Shown here: piece by piece, positions 24,486-32,829 of the stretch | How the letters are laid out: each line of letters starts with the position of its first letter | How positions within the stretch are numbered: position 1 is the first letter of the stretch | Source of the DNA: Methanomassiliicoccaceae archaeon | GTDB taxonomy: Archaea > Thermoplasmatota > Thermoplasmata > Methanomassiliicoccales > Methanomethylophilaceae | Reading direction: 5' to 3' | NCBI GenBank assembly: GCA_003555025.1 | Contig: PWHV01000031.1 | Location: forward strand, 1-53,624 | DNA length: 53,624 bases | Translations under genes and position numbers: made by a program | Notes under the pieces: model-generated | The model's input: only the letters and a program-made list of their open reading frames with translations | The model's database searches: none | Told to the model about the DNA's origin: nothing

Positions 24486-25925
24486 ATGATGGACCAGGAC
24501 ACCGTGGAGAGGATAAGGGCGATAACCGGGGACGAGCGCTGCAGCACCGGCAGGGCGCGCACCTACGCCTACGGTTTCGACGCCTCCATATACCGCGGTC
24601 ACGCCGACATGGTGGTGCAGCCGCTGAGCACCGAGGAGGTCTCGGCCATCCTGGCCATCGCCAACGAGCGCCGCGTGCCGGTGGTGCCCCGCGGCGGCGG
24701 CACCGGCCTCTGCGGCTCCGCCGTGCCCGTCAAGGGCGGCATAGTCATGGACATGGGGCGCATGGACCGCATCGAGCGCATCAGCGTCAACGACCTGCTC
24801 TGCGTGGTGCAGCCGGGGGCGGTCTACGACGACCTCAACCGCGCCCTGGCGCCCCACGGCTTCTTCTTCCCGCCGAGCCCGGGCAGCGGCGAGGCCTGTC
24901 AGATCGGCGGGATGGTGGCCCTCAACGCCAGCGGCATGCGGGCGGTGAAGTACGGCGCCACCCGCGACTACGTGCTGGGGATGACCTTCGTCAAGGCCGA
25001 CGGCGAGGTGGTCCAGGCGGGCACGGGGACGCTCAAGGACTCCTCCGGCTACCAGCTGGCGAGGCTGATGGTGGCCAGCGAGGGCACGTTGGGGGTCATA
25101 ACCGAGGTGACGCTGAAGGTCTCGCCGCGGCCGAAGGCGTCGGCGATGGCCCTGGCGGCCTTCGACGGCCCTGAGCGGGCGGGCGAGTTCGTGGCGGCGC
25201 TCATCGCCGAGCCGCTGATACCCTCATCGCTGGAGCTGATGGACAGCGTCAGCATCGACGCGGTCAACCGGGCGCTCGGCGGGCCGTTGCCGGACTGCCG
25301 CGCCCTGTGCATGGTGGAGGTGGACGGCGAGCCGGAGATCGTCGACAAGGAGCTTCTCACCGTGGAAGGGGTCGCCAGGCGGACCGGCGCCCTCAGCGTC
25401 GACCTGACCCGCGACCGAGAGCGGATGGCGTCATGGAGCTCCAGCCGCCAGGCGGTGATGACCTCGCTGTCGTCCTTGCGCCCCGGGTCGTCCTCGGTGT
25501 CGCTGGCGGACGACATGGTGCTCCCCATCAGCCGCATACCGGACGCGGTCAAGGCCTACCAAGAGGTAGCGGGGCGCCACGGCGTCACCGTGGCGACCTA
25601 CGGGCACGCCGCCGACGGCAACCTGCACACCAAGATGCTGATAGACCCCCGCGACGAGGAGCAATGGAAGGCCGCCGAGAGGACGGTGCGGGAGATATTC
25701 CAGGCCACTCTGGCCCTGGGAGGGTCGGTGAGCGGCGAGCACGGCGTGGGCATGTCCAAGGCCCCCGACTTCATCATCGAGCGCTCCTCCGCCTTGAACA
25801 CCATGGCGGCCATCAAGAAGGCCATGGACCCCAACAACATCCTCAACCCCGGCAAGATGCAGCAATGGGAGTCTCCGGGCATAATCGGCGACCTCCGCTA
25901 TCCCTGTCGGCCGCCTCGGGGCTGA
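24486..25925 (+). CDS. FAD-linked oxidase, glycolate/D-lactate dehydrogenase type
   Basis: A 479-residue GlcD/Dld-family flavoenzyme. VVPRGGGTGLCGSAVPVKGGIV is the FAD PP-loop of the PCMH fold, PSPGSGEACQIGGMVALNASG and ASEGTLGVITEVTLKV follow, and TYGHAADGNLHTKM plus SGEHGVGMSKAPDF lie in the C-terminal cap. It oxidises 2-hydroxy acids. No adjacent Fe-S subunit (GlcF) is visible, so the electron acceptor is unknown. The start is ATG 24486 or 24489, 30 nt after a TTTTTATGCG box. Confidence 0.88.
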   Translation: MMDQDTVERIRAITGDERCSTGRARTYAYGFDASIYRGHADMVVQPLSTEEVSAILAIANERRVPVVPRGGGTGLCGSAVPVKGGIVMDMGRMDRIERISVNDLLCVVQPGAVYDDLNRALAPHGFFFPPSPGSGEACQIGGMVALNASGMRAVKYGATRDYVLGMTFVKADGEVVQAGTGTLKDSSGYQLARLMVASEGTLGVITEVTLKVSPRPKASAMALAAFDGPERAGEFVAALIAEPLIPSSLELMDSVSIDAVNRALGGPLPDCRALCMVEVDGEPEIVDKELLTVEGVARRTGALSVDLTRDRERMASWSSSRQAVMTSLSSLRPGSSSVSLADDMVLPISRIPDAVKAYQEVAGRHGVTVATYGHAADGNLHTKMLIDPRDEEQWKAAERTVREIFQATLALGGSVSGEHGVGMSKAPDFIIERSSALNTMAAIKKAMDPNNILNPGKMQQWESPGIIGDLRYPCRPPRG

Positions 25926-25967
25926 GGCGGCTCATTGCGCCCTCCTCCGCATCGGATGCCGGGACGC

Positions 25968-26609
25968 CTAAAGGCTCCCTATGAACAGGAAGAGGCCGGC
26001 GCCCGCCGCCAAGGCGTAGATTATCGGATTCCAGGCCAGGACCTTGGAGCCGTCCAGCGGCGGGAACGGAATGAGGTTGAACAGCGCCAGTATCAGGTTG
26101 ACGCGGGCGAGCATCAGCAGTATGAACGCCCCGATGCCCTCGCCGGCCACCGACGCGAGCACCAGACAGAGGGACCCCACCAGCAGGTTGACCGCCGGCC
26201 CGGCGATGCTGATGATGCCGTTCTGCCTCTTGCCGATCATCCCCTGGATGTACACGGCGCCCGGAGCGGCGAAGATGAAGCCCAGCAAGGCGACCACCAG
26301 CGCGAGGATGAGGCCGCGGGGGTACATGCGGTACTCCGCCCAGGCGCCGAAGGCCTGGGCGGCGAACTTGTGCCCCAGCTCATGGAGGACGAACCCGGTG
26401 ACCACCAACAGGGCGCTGACCGCCAGCCAGGCCACGAAGTTGTCCAGCGTCCCGTCCGCCAGCGCTTGGAACCATTGCGAGAAGACGATGGCGAACGCCA
26501 AGGTCAGCACGACCACCGATATGGCGATCTCCCTGATCTCACGGCGGCTGAAACGCATGTACATCATGCCGCCGCTGCGCTTGTAGGGCAGCTCATCGGG
26601 GTCGAACAT
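25968..26609 (-). CDS. M50 (site-2) membrane metalloprotease
   Basis: About 213 residues, mostly hydrophobic. FVLHELGHKFAAQAFG carries the HExxH zinc motif in a membrane helix, and NLIPFPPLDGSKV the conserved NxxPxPxLDG third ligand. It has about six membrane segments and no PDZ or CBS domain. Site-2 proteases cut substrates within the membrane. I chose the ATG at 26609 because GATTAATAAAG at about 26631-26640 lies about 25 nt upstream; the TTG-started ORF at 26624 adds five residues. Confidence 0.88.
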   Translation of the reverse strand: MFDPDELPYKRSGGMMYMRFSRREIREIAISVVVLTLAFAIVFSQWFQALADGTLDNFVAWLAVSALLVVTGFVLHELGHKFAAQAFGAWAEYRMYPRGLILALVVALLGFIFAAPGAVYIQGMIGKRQNGIISIAGPAVNLLVGSLCLVLASVAGEGIGAFILLMLARVNLILALFNLIPFPPLDGSKVLAWNPIIYALAAGAGLFLFIGSL

Positions 26610-26696
26610 GCTCACGGCGACCAATCTACGCTTTATTAATCATAACGGTCCCACCCGCTTCGAAACCCTAAATAAGGAGAAGGGTATCGAATCCCG

Positions 26697-28577
26697 ATGG
26701 CGGAGCTCAGGTCACATGGCAAAGTGAGGATGGCTTGGTGCGACAGCTGCGGCACCCTCCTCCTTGGCCAGGACTGCTCGGCATGCGGCGGCGAGGGCCG
26801 TGTCTTCCAGGTGAACAGCCCCGGCGAGATCCGGCCGGCGATGGAGGACGGGACCGCCCTGGTGCTCTCCCTGTTCGAGGAGGCCTTCGGCGACTCCTCG
26901 CCCCTGCGCGGGAGGCAACTGTTCTTCAACAAGGTCGCCGGCGAGGACCGTTCCGACGAGATAGTCGCCGGCGGGGCGGTGATGGCCACCCTGCGCTGGG
27001 AGCTCCGGGAGCGCCGCTACCGCCTGGAGCTCAGGGCGGAGGGGGCATCGCTGATGGCTCCTCACGCCAGCTCCAACGTCCTCCGCTGCGGGCGCCTCGG
27101 CGGCCATGTGAAAGGAAGGAACCTCGCCGGGGACGTCATAAGGGAGGCGGCGGGCGATTTCCGGGAGGACGATCCGCTCATCGTCATCAGCGGCGGCACG
27201 GTGGCCGCCGCCGCGGCCCGGGCGCCGGCCGACCGTATCATGGAAGAGAGGAAAGCGTTCAAAGTCAAGGACGTGGCCTCCTCGGAGTTCAACGCCGGCC
27301 CCCCGTCGGGGCGGGAGGCATTCGTGGCGGCGAACCGCGAGCATCTCCGAAAACTGGAGATGGCCGCCGTCAGCGACCTGCGCTCCATCGTCAAGGGCAA
27401 GAAGAGGGCGGTGACCGCCTCCTTCTCGGGAGGTAAGGACTCCCTGGCAGCCTATCTGCTGGCGGAGAAGGCCTTGGGCCCGATGGAGCTGATATTCGTG
27501 AACACCGGCCTGGAGTTCCCTGAGACGGTGGATTTCGTCCGCGGATTCGCGGCCGACCGTGGCCTGCGGCTGCACGAGCTCGATGCCGGTGATGCGTTCT
27601 GGAGGAGCGTGGATTCTTTCGGCCCCCCTGCCAAGGACTTCCGCTGGTGCTGCAAGAGCTGCAAGCTCGGGCCTCTGACGGAGGGCATCTCCCGCCTCTA
27701 CCCGCAGGGGACGATGACCGTGGAGGGCAACCGCGCCCTCGAATCGTTCTCCCGGGCGGAGACCCGCTTCGTGGCGCGCAACCCCTTCGTACCCAACCAG
27801 ACCGTCCTCAACCCCTTACGCGGCTGGAGCGCCGCTGAGGTATGGGCTTACATATGGTGGAAGGGGGCGGATCACAACACGCTCTACGAGAGGGACTACT
27901 CCCGCATCGGCTGCTATCTCTGCCCCTCATCGCTGGCCAGCGACTGGGAGCGGACCCGCCAGCTGCATCCCGGACTCTACCGCGGCTGGGACGAGCACCT
28001 GCGGTCCTACGCCGAGGCCAAGGGGCTTCCCCCCGAGTACGTGGACCACGGCTTCTGGCGCTGGAAGTCACTGCCGCCGAAGATGCTCCGCATGGCGGAG
28101 GACATGGACCTGAGGCTCAGGCCGCAGGACTCTGACTCCGTGTCCCTGAAGGTGCTCAAGGGCGCCTCGCCCTGCGCCGCCGGCGGCCACTCCGCGGAGG
28201 CGGTGCTGGAGATGCCGTTGCGCCGCGAGCTGCCGATGATGCGGCATTCGATGCGCACCATCGGCGACATCCGTTACTCCGAGGACTTCGACATCGCCCT
28301 GCTCCGCTACAAGGGCGGAACCGCCAAGGTCTTCGCAGGGGGGCAGATATCGGTGGTGGCGCCCAGCAAAGAGCTGGCAGAGGAGCTTTTCGACCTCACC
28401 GTAAAAGCGCTCATCAGATATCAGATGTGCAACGAGTGCGGCATCTGCGCCAAGGGCTGCCCCCGCGGCGCCATTAGCATCGAGGGCGGACTGCGGGTGA
28501 GCGAGGACTGCGACCGCTGCGGCAAGTGCCTGCGCTCTTGTGTGGCGGTGCACTACCACGACCGCATCCTCTCCTGA
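26697..28577 (+). CDS. PAPS reductase-like PP-loop protein with ferredoxin domain
   Basis: A 626-residue multi-domain protein. It has an N-terminal zinc ribbon (WCDSCGTLLLGQDCSACG), then a PUA-like domain ending near 180 (FREDDPLIVISGGTVAAAAAR), then a PP-loop ATPase/PAPS-reductase domain with TASFSGGKDSLAAYLL and CCKSCKLGPL. RIGCYLCPSSLASDWERTRQ follows, and the C-terminus holds two 4Fe-4S motifs (CNECGICAKGCPRG and CDRCGKCLRSC). The fusion is known in methanogens. Because PUA binds RNA and the PP-loop can activate sulfur transfer, a role in RNA thiolation is as plausible as sulfate assimilation. CCTAAATAAGG at about 26667-26676 predicts a leaderless mRNA. Confidence 0.85.
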   Translation: MAELRSHGKVRMAWCDSCGTLLLGQDCSACGGEGRVFQVNSPGEIRPAMEDGTALVLSLFEEAFGDSSPLRGRQLFFNKVAGEDRSDEIVAGGAVMATLRWELRERRYRLELRAEGASLMAPHASSNVLRCGRLGGHVKGRNLAGDVIREAAGDFREDDPLIVISGGTVAAAAARAPADRIMEERKAFKVKDVASSEFNAGPPSGREAFVAANREHLRKLEMAAVSDLRSIVKGKKRAVTASFSGGKDSLAAYLLAEKALGPMELIFVNTGLEFPETVDFVRGFAADRGLRLHELDAGDAFWRSVDSFGPPAKDFRWCCKSCKLGPLTEGISRLYPQGTMTVEGNRALESFSRAETRFVARNPFVPNQTVLNPLRGWSAAEVWAYIWWKGADHNTLYERDYSRIGCYLCPSSLASDWERTRQLHPGLYRGWDEHLRSYAEAKGLPPEYVDHGFWRWKSLPPKMLRMAEDMDLRLRPQDSDSVSLKVLKGASPCAAGGHSAEAVLEMPLRRELPMMRHSMRTIGDIRYSEDFDIALLRYKGGTAKVFAGGQISVVAPSKELAEELFDLTVKALIRYQMCNECGICAKGCPRGAISIEGGLRVSEDCDRCGKCLRSCVAVHYHDRILS

Positions 28578-28615
28578 GCATCAAGGTTATAAACGGTCTT
28601 CCCCTTGCCTCGGCC

Positions 28616-29299
28616 ATGGACCCGGCGATGGCCGCCGCGGCGGCCCTGGGCATAGGGCCGGCGTTGCTGCTGATGTATGTGGCCATAAGCCCCTACACCT
28701 ATCCGAGCACGGACAAGGCCTTCTTCGAGGACCGCAAGCTCTTCCTGCTCTTCGCGGTGGGTATGGTGGCAGGCGTCGTGCTGTTCTCATCGTACACCTG
28801 GTTCCCCTGGTCCTCCATATTGGTCGCCGCCGGCTACGCCATCGTCCTGGAGCTGGTCAAGCTGATCATCATGAACCTGCCCCGTTTCCAGCGCCGGCTC
28901 GACTCGGTGTTCTATGGCACCTCGCTCGGCATCGGCATGGGGGCGACCTTCGGCTTCGGCCTGGCGTTCTACACCCTGACTCTCGCGGTGGAGCCGGGCA
29001 TCACCGATTACGCGATAATCTCAATCTTCACCCTGCAGCAGGTGCTGCTGCACTGCGGCACCGGGGCCACCATCGGCGAGGGGGTTGTCAGGGGGTACCC
29101 GTTCGAGTTCCTCGCCCAGGCCATCGTCGTGAACCTCGCCTTCCAGCTGCTCATGCTGCCGGTCTACAGCGCCGATTACCCCTTGGGATACGCCACGCTG
29201 GCGGCGGCCACGGCGCTGGTCGCCTTCTATTGCTGGTCCATGATCAGGCGCAGGATGCCGGCGTTGGTCGCTCAGGCGGTGAAGCAGTACCGCCTCTGA
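28616..29299 (+). CDS. Polytopic membrane protein, function unknown
   Basis: About 227 residues with six or more hydrophobic segments (MAAAAALGIGPALLLMYVAI, LFLLFAVGMVAGVVLF, SSILVAAGYAIVLELVKLIIM, GIGMGATFGFGLAFYTLTL, FEFLAQAIVVNLAFQLLML, TLAAATALVAFYCW). The charged LELVK and the HCGTGATIGEGV segment inside membrane regions faintly resemble PrsW-type proteases, but the signature EExxK is not there, so I do not assign it. The ATG at 28616 is set by a GGTTATAAAC box centred about 26 nt upstream, predicting a leaderless mRNA. The longer ORF from 28526 is a shadow of the preceding gene. Confidence 0.7.
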   Translation: MDPAMAAAAALGIGPALLLMYVAISPYTYPSTDKAFFEDRKLFLLFAVGMVAGVVLFSSYTWFPWSSILVAAGYAIVLELVKLIIMNLPRFQRRLDSVFYGTSLGIGMGATFGFGLAFYTLTLAVEPGITDYAIISIFTLQQVLLHCGTGATIGEGVVRGYPFEFLAQAIVVNLAFQLLMLPVYSADYPLGYATLAAATALVAFYCWSMIRRRMPALVAQAVKQYRL

Positions 29300-29339
29300 G
29301 GAAAAGGGTTAATTATCCGTTAACGGGATGATTCCCCCC

Positions 29340-29579
29340 ATGGGCGTGGGCACTTGGATCAAGGTCGCGGTGGTGGCTCTGTTGATCATCGGACTACTGG
29401 GATTCGCCACCTCACCGACGATGCATGAGGCCGCCTGGGACGGCATAAGTGAAGCGCTGGATTTCGAGGCGCAGCTCGGCGAACTCCCGGCGGGCGGCGA
29501 GCCCCTGCCGGCGGAAACCCCCGGACAGCATCTCGAGCCCGCGTTCGTTGCCTTGGTGCAGCCGCCCCTCATTACCTGA
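29340..29579 (+). CDS. Truncated paralog of the downstream transglutaminase-like protein
   Basis: A 79-residue protein whose first ~40 residues closely match the start of the gene at 29664: both read MG(V/L)GTW(I/L)KVAVVAL, then LLGFATSP and AAWDGI. After the membrane anchor it diverges into a short Pro/Glu-rich tail and stops. A GTTAATTAT box (29308-29316) sits at the same distance as GTTAATAAT before the downstream gene, so promoter and anchor were duplicated together. It may be a degenerate copy or a small membrane partner. Confidence 0.6.
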   Translation: MGVGTWIKVAVVALLIIGLLGFATSPTMHEAAWDGISEALDFEAQLGELPAGGEPLPAETPGQHLEPAFVALVQPPLIT

Positions 29580-29600
29580 GCCTTGAAACCGCGTAATGGG

Positions 29601-29606
29601 TTTTTT
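29601..29606 (+). terminator. T6 stop after the truncated paralog
   Basis: GGGTTTTTTACC about 20 nt after the stop codon and before the promoter of the next gene. A likely T-tract terminator. Confidence 0.45.
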
Positions 29607-29663
29607 ACCAAGGCGTCAATGGATGGGAAGTGTTAATAATCCCTATTCCGAATCAATTCCATC

Positions 29664-30845
29664 ATGGGCTTGGGCACTTGGTTAAAGGTGGCTGTGGTGG
29701 CATTGATAAGCGTGGCGTTGCTGGGATTCGCCACCTCACCGGTTGTGCACCAAGCGGCCTGGGATGGCATCAAGGATATCACCGACCTCGAGGTCTTCAT
29801 CGGCGATATACCCGGCATAGACATCGATGATGACGTCAACGGCGATGTGGAAGAACCAGATTTCCTGTATTCACAAAACGCTGTTCTCAATGCAACACAC
29901 ACGATAACAATCGATGCCGAGAATTCTACCATTAAAGATTTCATCATCAGAGTGGTTAATCCGGAGGACGTCCATGATGGACAGGGCGGTTGGCTGCAGG
30001 AAGCCTCCAGTATCAACTACACCTTGGACCCTCAAAAGGCATTCTCTAACGAATCAGGAGTAAACGCATCGAGAGGCGGAGGGGCTTGGATGGAAGGCTT
30101 CATGAACGAGACTTATGATTTCCAAGCCGAAGGGCCAGTGACAGTCGCATTCGGCTACAATGTCACCTCATATTTCGCATATTGGCCTGACGCCGGTCAA
30201 CAAAGCGGGAATCTGAATGACATTGACCAGTGGTTACTGGACACTCATCTTGGAGAAATGCTTTGGGACCGGTCTGGAGTTGAAGAGGTAGGTTACGAAC
30301 CCGACAACGTTGAGATACAAAACTTGGCGCAGCAGATCGTCGGGGATGAAGAGAACGTCTATGAGATCCTGAGGCTTATATTCCAGTGGATATATGAAGA
30401 GATTGAATACAGCGCGGGGCATCCTCAATTGAAAACGGTTGAGGAGACCTTGGCCGATAGGAGTGGAGATTGCGATGACCAATCCACTCTCTTCATTTCA
30501 TTGGCACGGGCGGTCGGTGTTCCAGCATGGATGCAGATGGGCATGCTCTACGATTCCGCTGTGGATCAATGGGAGCACCATGCATGGGTCCGGACGAATA
30601 TTCCCGGGGTGGGAAACGTCACTATAGACCAATCGAACGACGAGTTCTTACTGAACGCGCCAAATCGGATAATAACTTATACGGACACAGGCGAACCCCA
30701 TCTGATGAACGATTTCTACAATTATGTGGGGATTGTCACTGATGAGGCAGATCCAGACTGGAGGGTAGAAGACACGTTGACGCCTGAATACCATCAAGCA
30801 TCATCTGAGGATGTGACGGTCCCATACTCTCATATGCGCTGGTAA
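29664..30845 (+). CDS. Membrane-anchored transglutaminase-like protein
   Basis: A 393-residue protein: N-terminal hydrophobic anchor (WLKVAVVALISVALLGFAT), extracellular beta region with several N-x-S/T sites, then a transglutaminase/papain-like core. ADRSGDCDDQSTLFISLARAVGVPAWM holds the Cys, DQWEHHAWVRTNIPG the His and NVTIDQSND the Asp. Such domains act as proteases, amidases or cross-linkers on cell-surface proteins. From about 29860 codon use is much more AT-rich than neighbouring genes, suggesting recent acquisition. GTTAATAAT at 29632-29640 predicts a leaderless mRNA. The 3' end overlaps the convergent zinc-ribbon gene by 16 nt. Confidence 0.85.
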   Translation: MGLGTWLKVAVVALISVALLGFATSPVVHQAAWDGIKDITDLEVFIGDIPGIDIDDDVNGDVEEPDFLYSQNAVLNATHTITIDAENSTIKDFIIRVVNPEDVHDGQGGWLQEASSINYTLDPQKAFSNESGVNASRGGGAWMEGFMNETYDFQAEGPVTVAFGYNVTSYFAYWPDAGQQSGNLNDIDQWLLDTHLGEMLWDRSGVEEVGYEPDNVEIQNLAQQIVGDEENVYEILRLIFQWIYEEIEYSAGHPQLKTVEETLADRSGDCDDQSTLFISLARAVGVPAWMQMGMLYDSAVDQWEHHAWVRTNIPGVGNVTIDQSNDEFLLNAPNRIITYTDTGEPHLMNDFYNYVGIVTDEADPDWRVEDTLTPEYHQASSEDVTVPYSHMRW

Positions 30846-31264
30846 CGCCCAGGCCGGGGCTCGTACACGATGCCCTGCTCCACCATGGCCTTGAGCATGG
30901 CCTCCGCCTCCTCAGGCAATAGCTCCTCCAGCTCCTCGCGGAGGAAATGCCCCTTCTCCCCGCTGAGGACGCGGGCGGCGTGGGCCAGCCTCTCCTCCGG
31001 GTCGCTTATGGACTCCAGCCTGCGGACGAGAGCCTGGCGCGGGTCCGTCTCCTTCGGCGCCGGCGGCTCCTCGTCGAAGAACCCCTTGGGTGAATGCAGG
31101 GACCACATCGCATCCCGCAGCTCCCCCTGGTCCGGGGAGCGCATGTGCACCTTGGCCCTGTGGTGGTCCGCCGCCTTGGCGCAACGGGGGCACTTCGATC
31201 GCGCGGAGGACAGGTCGATGACCCGCGGGCTGCCGCAGCCGGAGCAGAGTATGATCCCGTACAT
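30830..31264 (-). CDS. Zinc-ribbon protein (DUF5817-like)
   Basis: A 144-residue protein with a zinc ribbon at its start (ILCSGCGSPRVID...SKCPRCAKA), a short basic linker (HHRAKVHMRS) and a helical C-terminus with a winged-helix look (LREELEELLPEEAEAMLKAMVEQGIVYEPRPGRYQRI). It resembles archaeal DUF5817 proteins, seen in methanogens and haloarchaea, with no proven function; nucleic-acid binding is a guess. It starts 3 nt after the PdaD stop and ends the PAC2-PdaD operon. Confidence 0.65.
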   Translation of the reverse strand: MYGIILCSGCGSPRVIDLSSARSKCPRCAKAADHHRAKVHMRSPDQGELRDAMWSLHSPKGFFDEEPPAPKETDPRQALVRRLESISDPEERLAHAARVLSGEKGHFLREELEELLPEEAEAMLKAMVEQGIVYEPRPGRYQRI

Positions 31265-31267
31265 CTA

Positions 31268-31738
31268 TCAGTAGTCTACGAAGATGAGCGACGCGATGCA
31301 GGCGCCGTAGTTGTCCATCGGTATCTTCATCTCCCTCAATTCGTACTGGATCTCATCAAGCTCGATCTCGCGGTGCTTGGCCATCTCCTCCATCTTCCAC
31401 TCCAGCACCTCCTGCAGCGAGTCCTTGGAGCCATGGAGATGACCCTCGGCCACGTAGCCTCCTTTGCCGTCCTTGCGGAACGCGTAGGCGATGCCGGCGG
31501 AGATCATCTCCCCTTCGCTGCCCCGCATCTGCGCCAGCACGCTATGTGTGATGCCGCCCATGGGCAAGGCGTGAGGCTCGATCTGCTCGGCGCCCTCTGG
31601 TATCACCGAGGACACCGAGAGCATGTTCTGCTCGCCGATGCCGGCCCGTATCAGGGCGATGTCGAAGGCGTTGAGGTCGGAGATTTCGCTGGTCGCGGCT
31701 CCAGAGCATACGAAGAACTTCTTGGGGACCAGGTGCAT
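31268..31738 (-). CDS. pdaD: Pyruvoyl-dependent arginine decarboxylase
   Basis: A 156-residue proenzyme: MHLVPKKFFVCSGAATSEISDLNAFDIALIRAGIGEQNMLSVSSVIPEGAEQI. Self-cleavage at the Ser of VSSVIPEG would give the alpha chain a pyruvoyl cofactor. The rest (GGITHSVLAQMRGSEGEMISAGIAYAF) is typical PdaD. It makes agmatine from arginine, needed for polyamines and, in archaea, for agmatidine in tRNA-Ile. The true start is ATG 31738; a longer in-frame ORF upstream is not homologous. It is in the same strand run as PAC2 and the zinc-ribbon gene. Confidence 0.93.
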   Translation of the reverse strand: MHLVPKKFFVCSGAATSEISDLNAFDIALIRAGIGEQNMLSVSSVIPEGAEQIEPHALPMGGITHSVLAQMRGSEGEMISAGIAYAFRKDGKGGYVAEGHLHGSKDSLQEVLEWKMEEMAKHREIELDEIQYELREMKIPMDNYGACIASLIFVDY

Positions 31739-32017
31739 GTTCGAGCTATCCGCATCAACTTTTTCAATGTTTCCCCTGAGACCTGGTCGCCGCCGTCCGA
31801 GCGCAGGAGCCGCCGCCCGGTCAGCGGCACGACGCCGCCCACTAGGAAGGCCAGCGTCCGCCCCGTTCCTGCGCCACCGGCCTGGGGGACAGACCACGGC
31901 CTTTCGGGCGCGGTATCCGTACAGGCCATGCGCGGAGTATCGCCACAACAGCGCCCATGGGGCCATCGCCAGCGGCGGGGACAGGACCCCCGCTAAGGAA
32001 GAGCAGGCCCGACACAT
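31739..32017 (-). pseudogene. Probable frameshifted small ORF between PAC2 and pdaD
   Basis: An ATG at 32017 overlaps the PAC2 stop (TGATG), the coupling used throughout this genome. The first ~42 codons have high GC at third positions, and the frame encodes a weakly hydrophobic stretch (LAMAPWALLWRYSAHGLYGY). After about 31890 that frame's codon use turns poor, while another frame becomes good (RTLAFLVGGVVPLTGRRLL). The switch lies at a run of five G/C (31893-31897), where a one-base error or real frameshift would join the halves. I do not recognise the protein. Confidence 0.35.
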
Positions 32018-32766
32018 CAGCGATAGAGTTGAGAGTTGTCGCTGGAGAGGTTGGTGCTCTCCATGGCGCTCTTCATACGCTTCTCCAGCTCGTCGGCCTC
32101 CTTTATCAGCGGCCCGGGGTCGAGGTCGAGCTCGGGCAGCATCTTGGCCACCTTCTCCATGAGGCGGGCGGCGCCGCGGGCGTCCGGCATGTCCATGCGC
32201 GCCGGGCCCATCAGGGTCAGCACGTTCATCCCCCGCGAGGCCGCCTCGTACAGCATTATGCCGGAGAGGCCTCGCACCATCCCCTCGTCAAGGGGTTGGA
32301 TGTCGTACTTATCCATCTTCCCCCGCATCTCCTCGGTGCTGCCCACCCCGTAGATGGTGCCAGACTCCACGTCGTTGCTGGCTATGCCCTCCATGGTGAC
32401 GATGGTCTCCACCTCGTTCTCCTTGCACCACTCCAATATCAGGCGGCTCATGGGGTGGTGCATCTCCATCTTGGGCATGAACTCGGCGGTTATCACGATG
32501 AGGTGCTCGCAGTTCTCGCCGTTCTCGTCGCAGAGCCGGTCGCCGCCGTAGATGCGCACCGGGGGCATGGGGAATCCATCTTGCACCATGGCGTAGGGCG
32601 GGAAGTCAGGAGAGCTGACACCCGCCACCCTCTTCAGTTCCAGGGTGCGGACGATGAAGTTGGTCGCTATGGAGCTGACCAGACCTATGCTGGGGAATCC
32701 CACGATCACCAAGGCCTGCTTGCAGTCCACTTTCTCGTATTCCGTGACCACTAGATCTTCCACCAT
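32017..32766 (-). CDS. PAC2-family protein (proteasome assembly chaperone type)
   Basis: About 249 residues of the archaeal PAC2/COG2047 family: ALVIVGFPSIGLVSSIATNFIVRTLELKRVAGVSSPDFPPYAMVQDGFPMPPVRIYGG, then LIVITAEFMPK, VETIVTMEGIAS, YGVGSTEEM and GLSGIMLYEAASRGMNVLTLMGPA. Eukaryotic PAC2 helps assemble the 20S proteasome, and archaeal members are often assumed to do likewise. A long C-terminal helix follows. I chose ATG 32766; the longer ORF to 32823 crosses the shared TATA box at 32800-32809. Its stop overlaps the ATG of a frameshifted ORF. Confidence 0.85.
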   Translation of the reverse strand: MVEDLVVTEYEKVDCKQALVIVGFPSIGLVSSIATNFIVRTLELKRVAGVSSPDFPPYAMVQDGFPMPPVRIYGGDRLCDENGENCEHLIVITAEFMPKMEMHHPMSRLILEWCKENEVETIVTMEGIASNDVESGTIYGVGSTEEMRGKMDKYDIQPLDEGMVRGLSGIMLYEAASRGMNVLTLMGPARMDMPDARGAARLMEKVAKMLPELDLDPGPLIKEADELEKRMKSAMESTNLSSDNSQLYR

Positions 32767-32799
32767 CGGTTCAACCTCGCTATTGTAGTGTCGGTCAAG

Positions 32800-32809
32800 C
32801 TTATTTATC
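32800..32809. promoter_or_regulatory. Shared bidirectional TATA region, PAC2 and M16 peptidase
   Basis: CTTATTTATC can be read as a TATA box on both strands (GATAAATAAG on the minus). It is 25 nt from the GTG of the M16 gene at 32830, predicting a leaderless transcript. On the minus strand it gives a start near 32780, about 14 nt before PAC2. No other TATA-like sequence is in the gap. Confidence 0.55.
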
Positions 32810-32829
32810 AATTGCCTCATCACCGCAAT

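Noticed and set aside
28616-29299. PrsW-type protease assignment
   Set aside because: The LELVK and HCGTGATIGEGV segments are suggestive, but the conserved EExxK pair is not present.
31651-31929. 92-codon minus-strand ORF overlapping the start of pdaD
   Set aside because: Taken alone it overlaps pdaD by about 88 nt out of frame. Only its first part has coding character, so it is treated as the second half of the frameshifted ORF.
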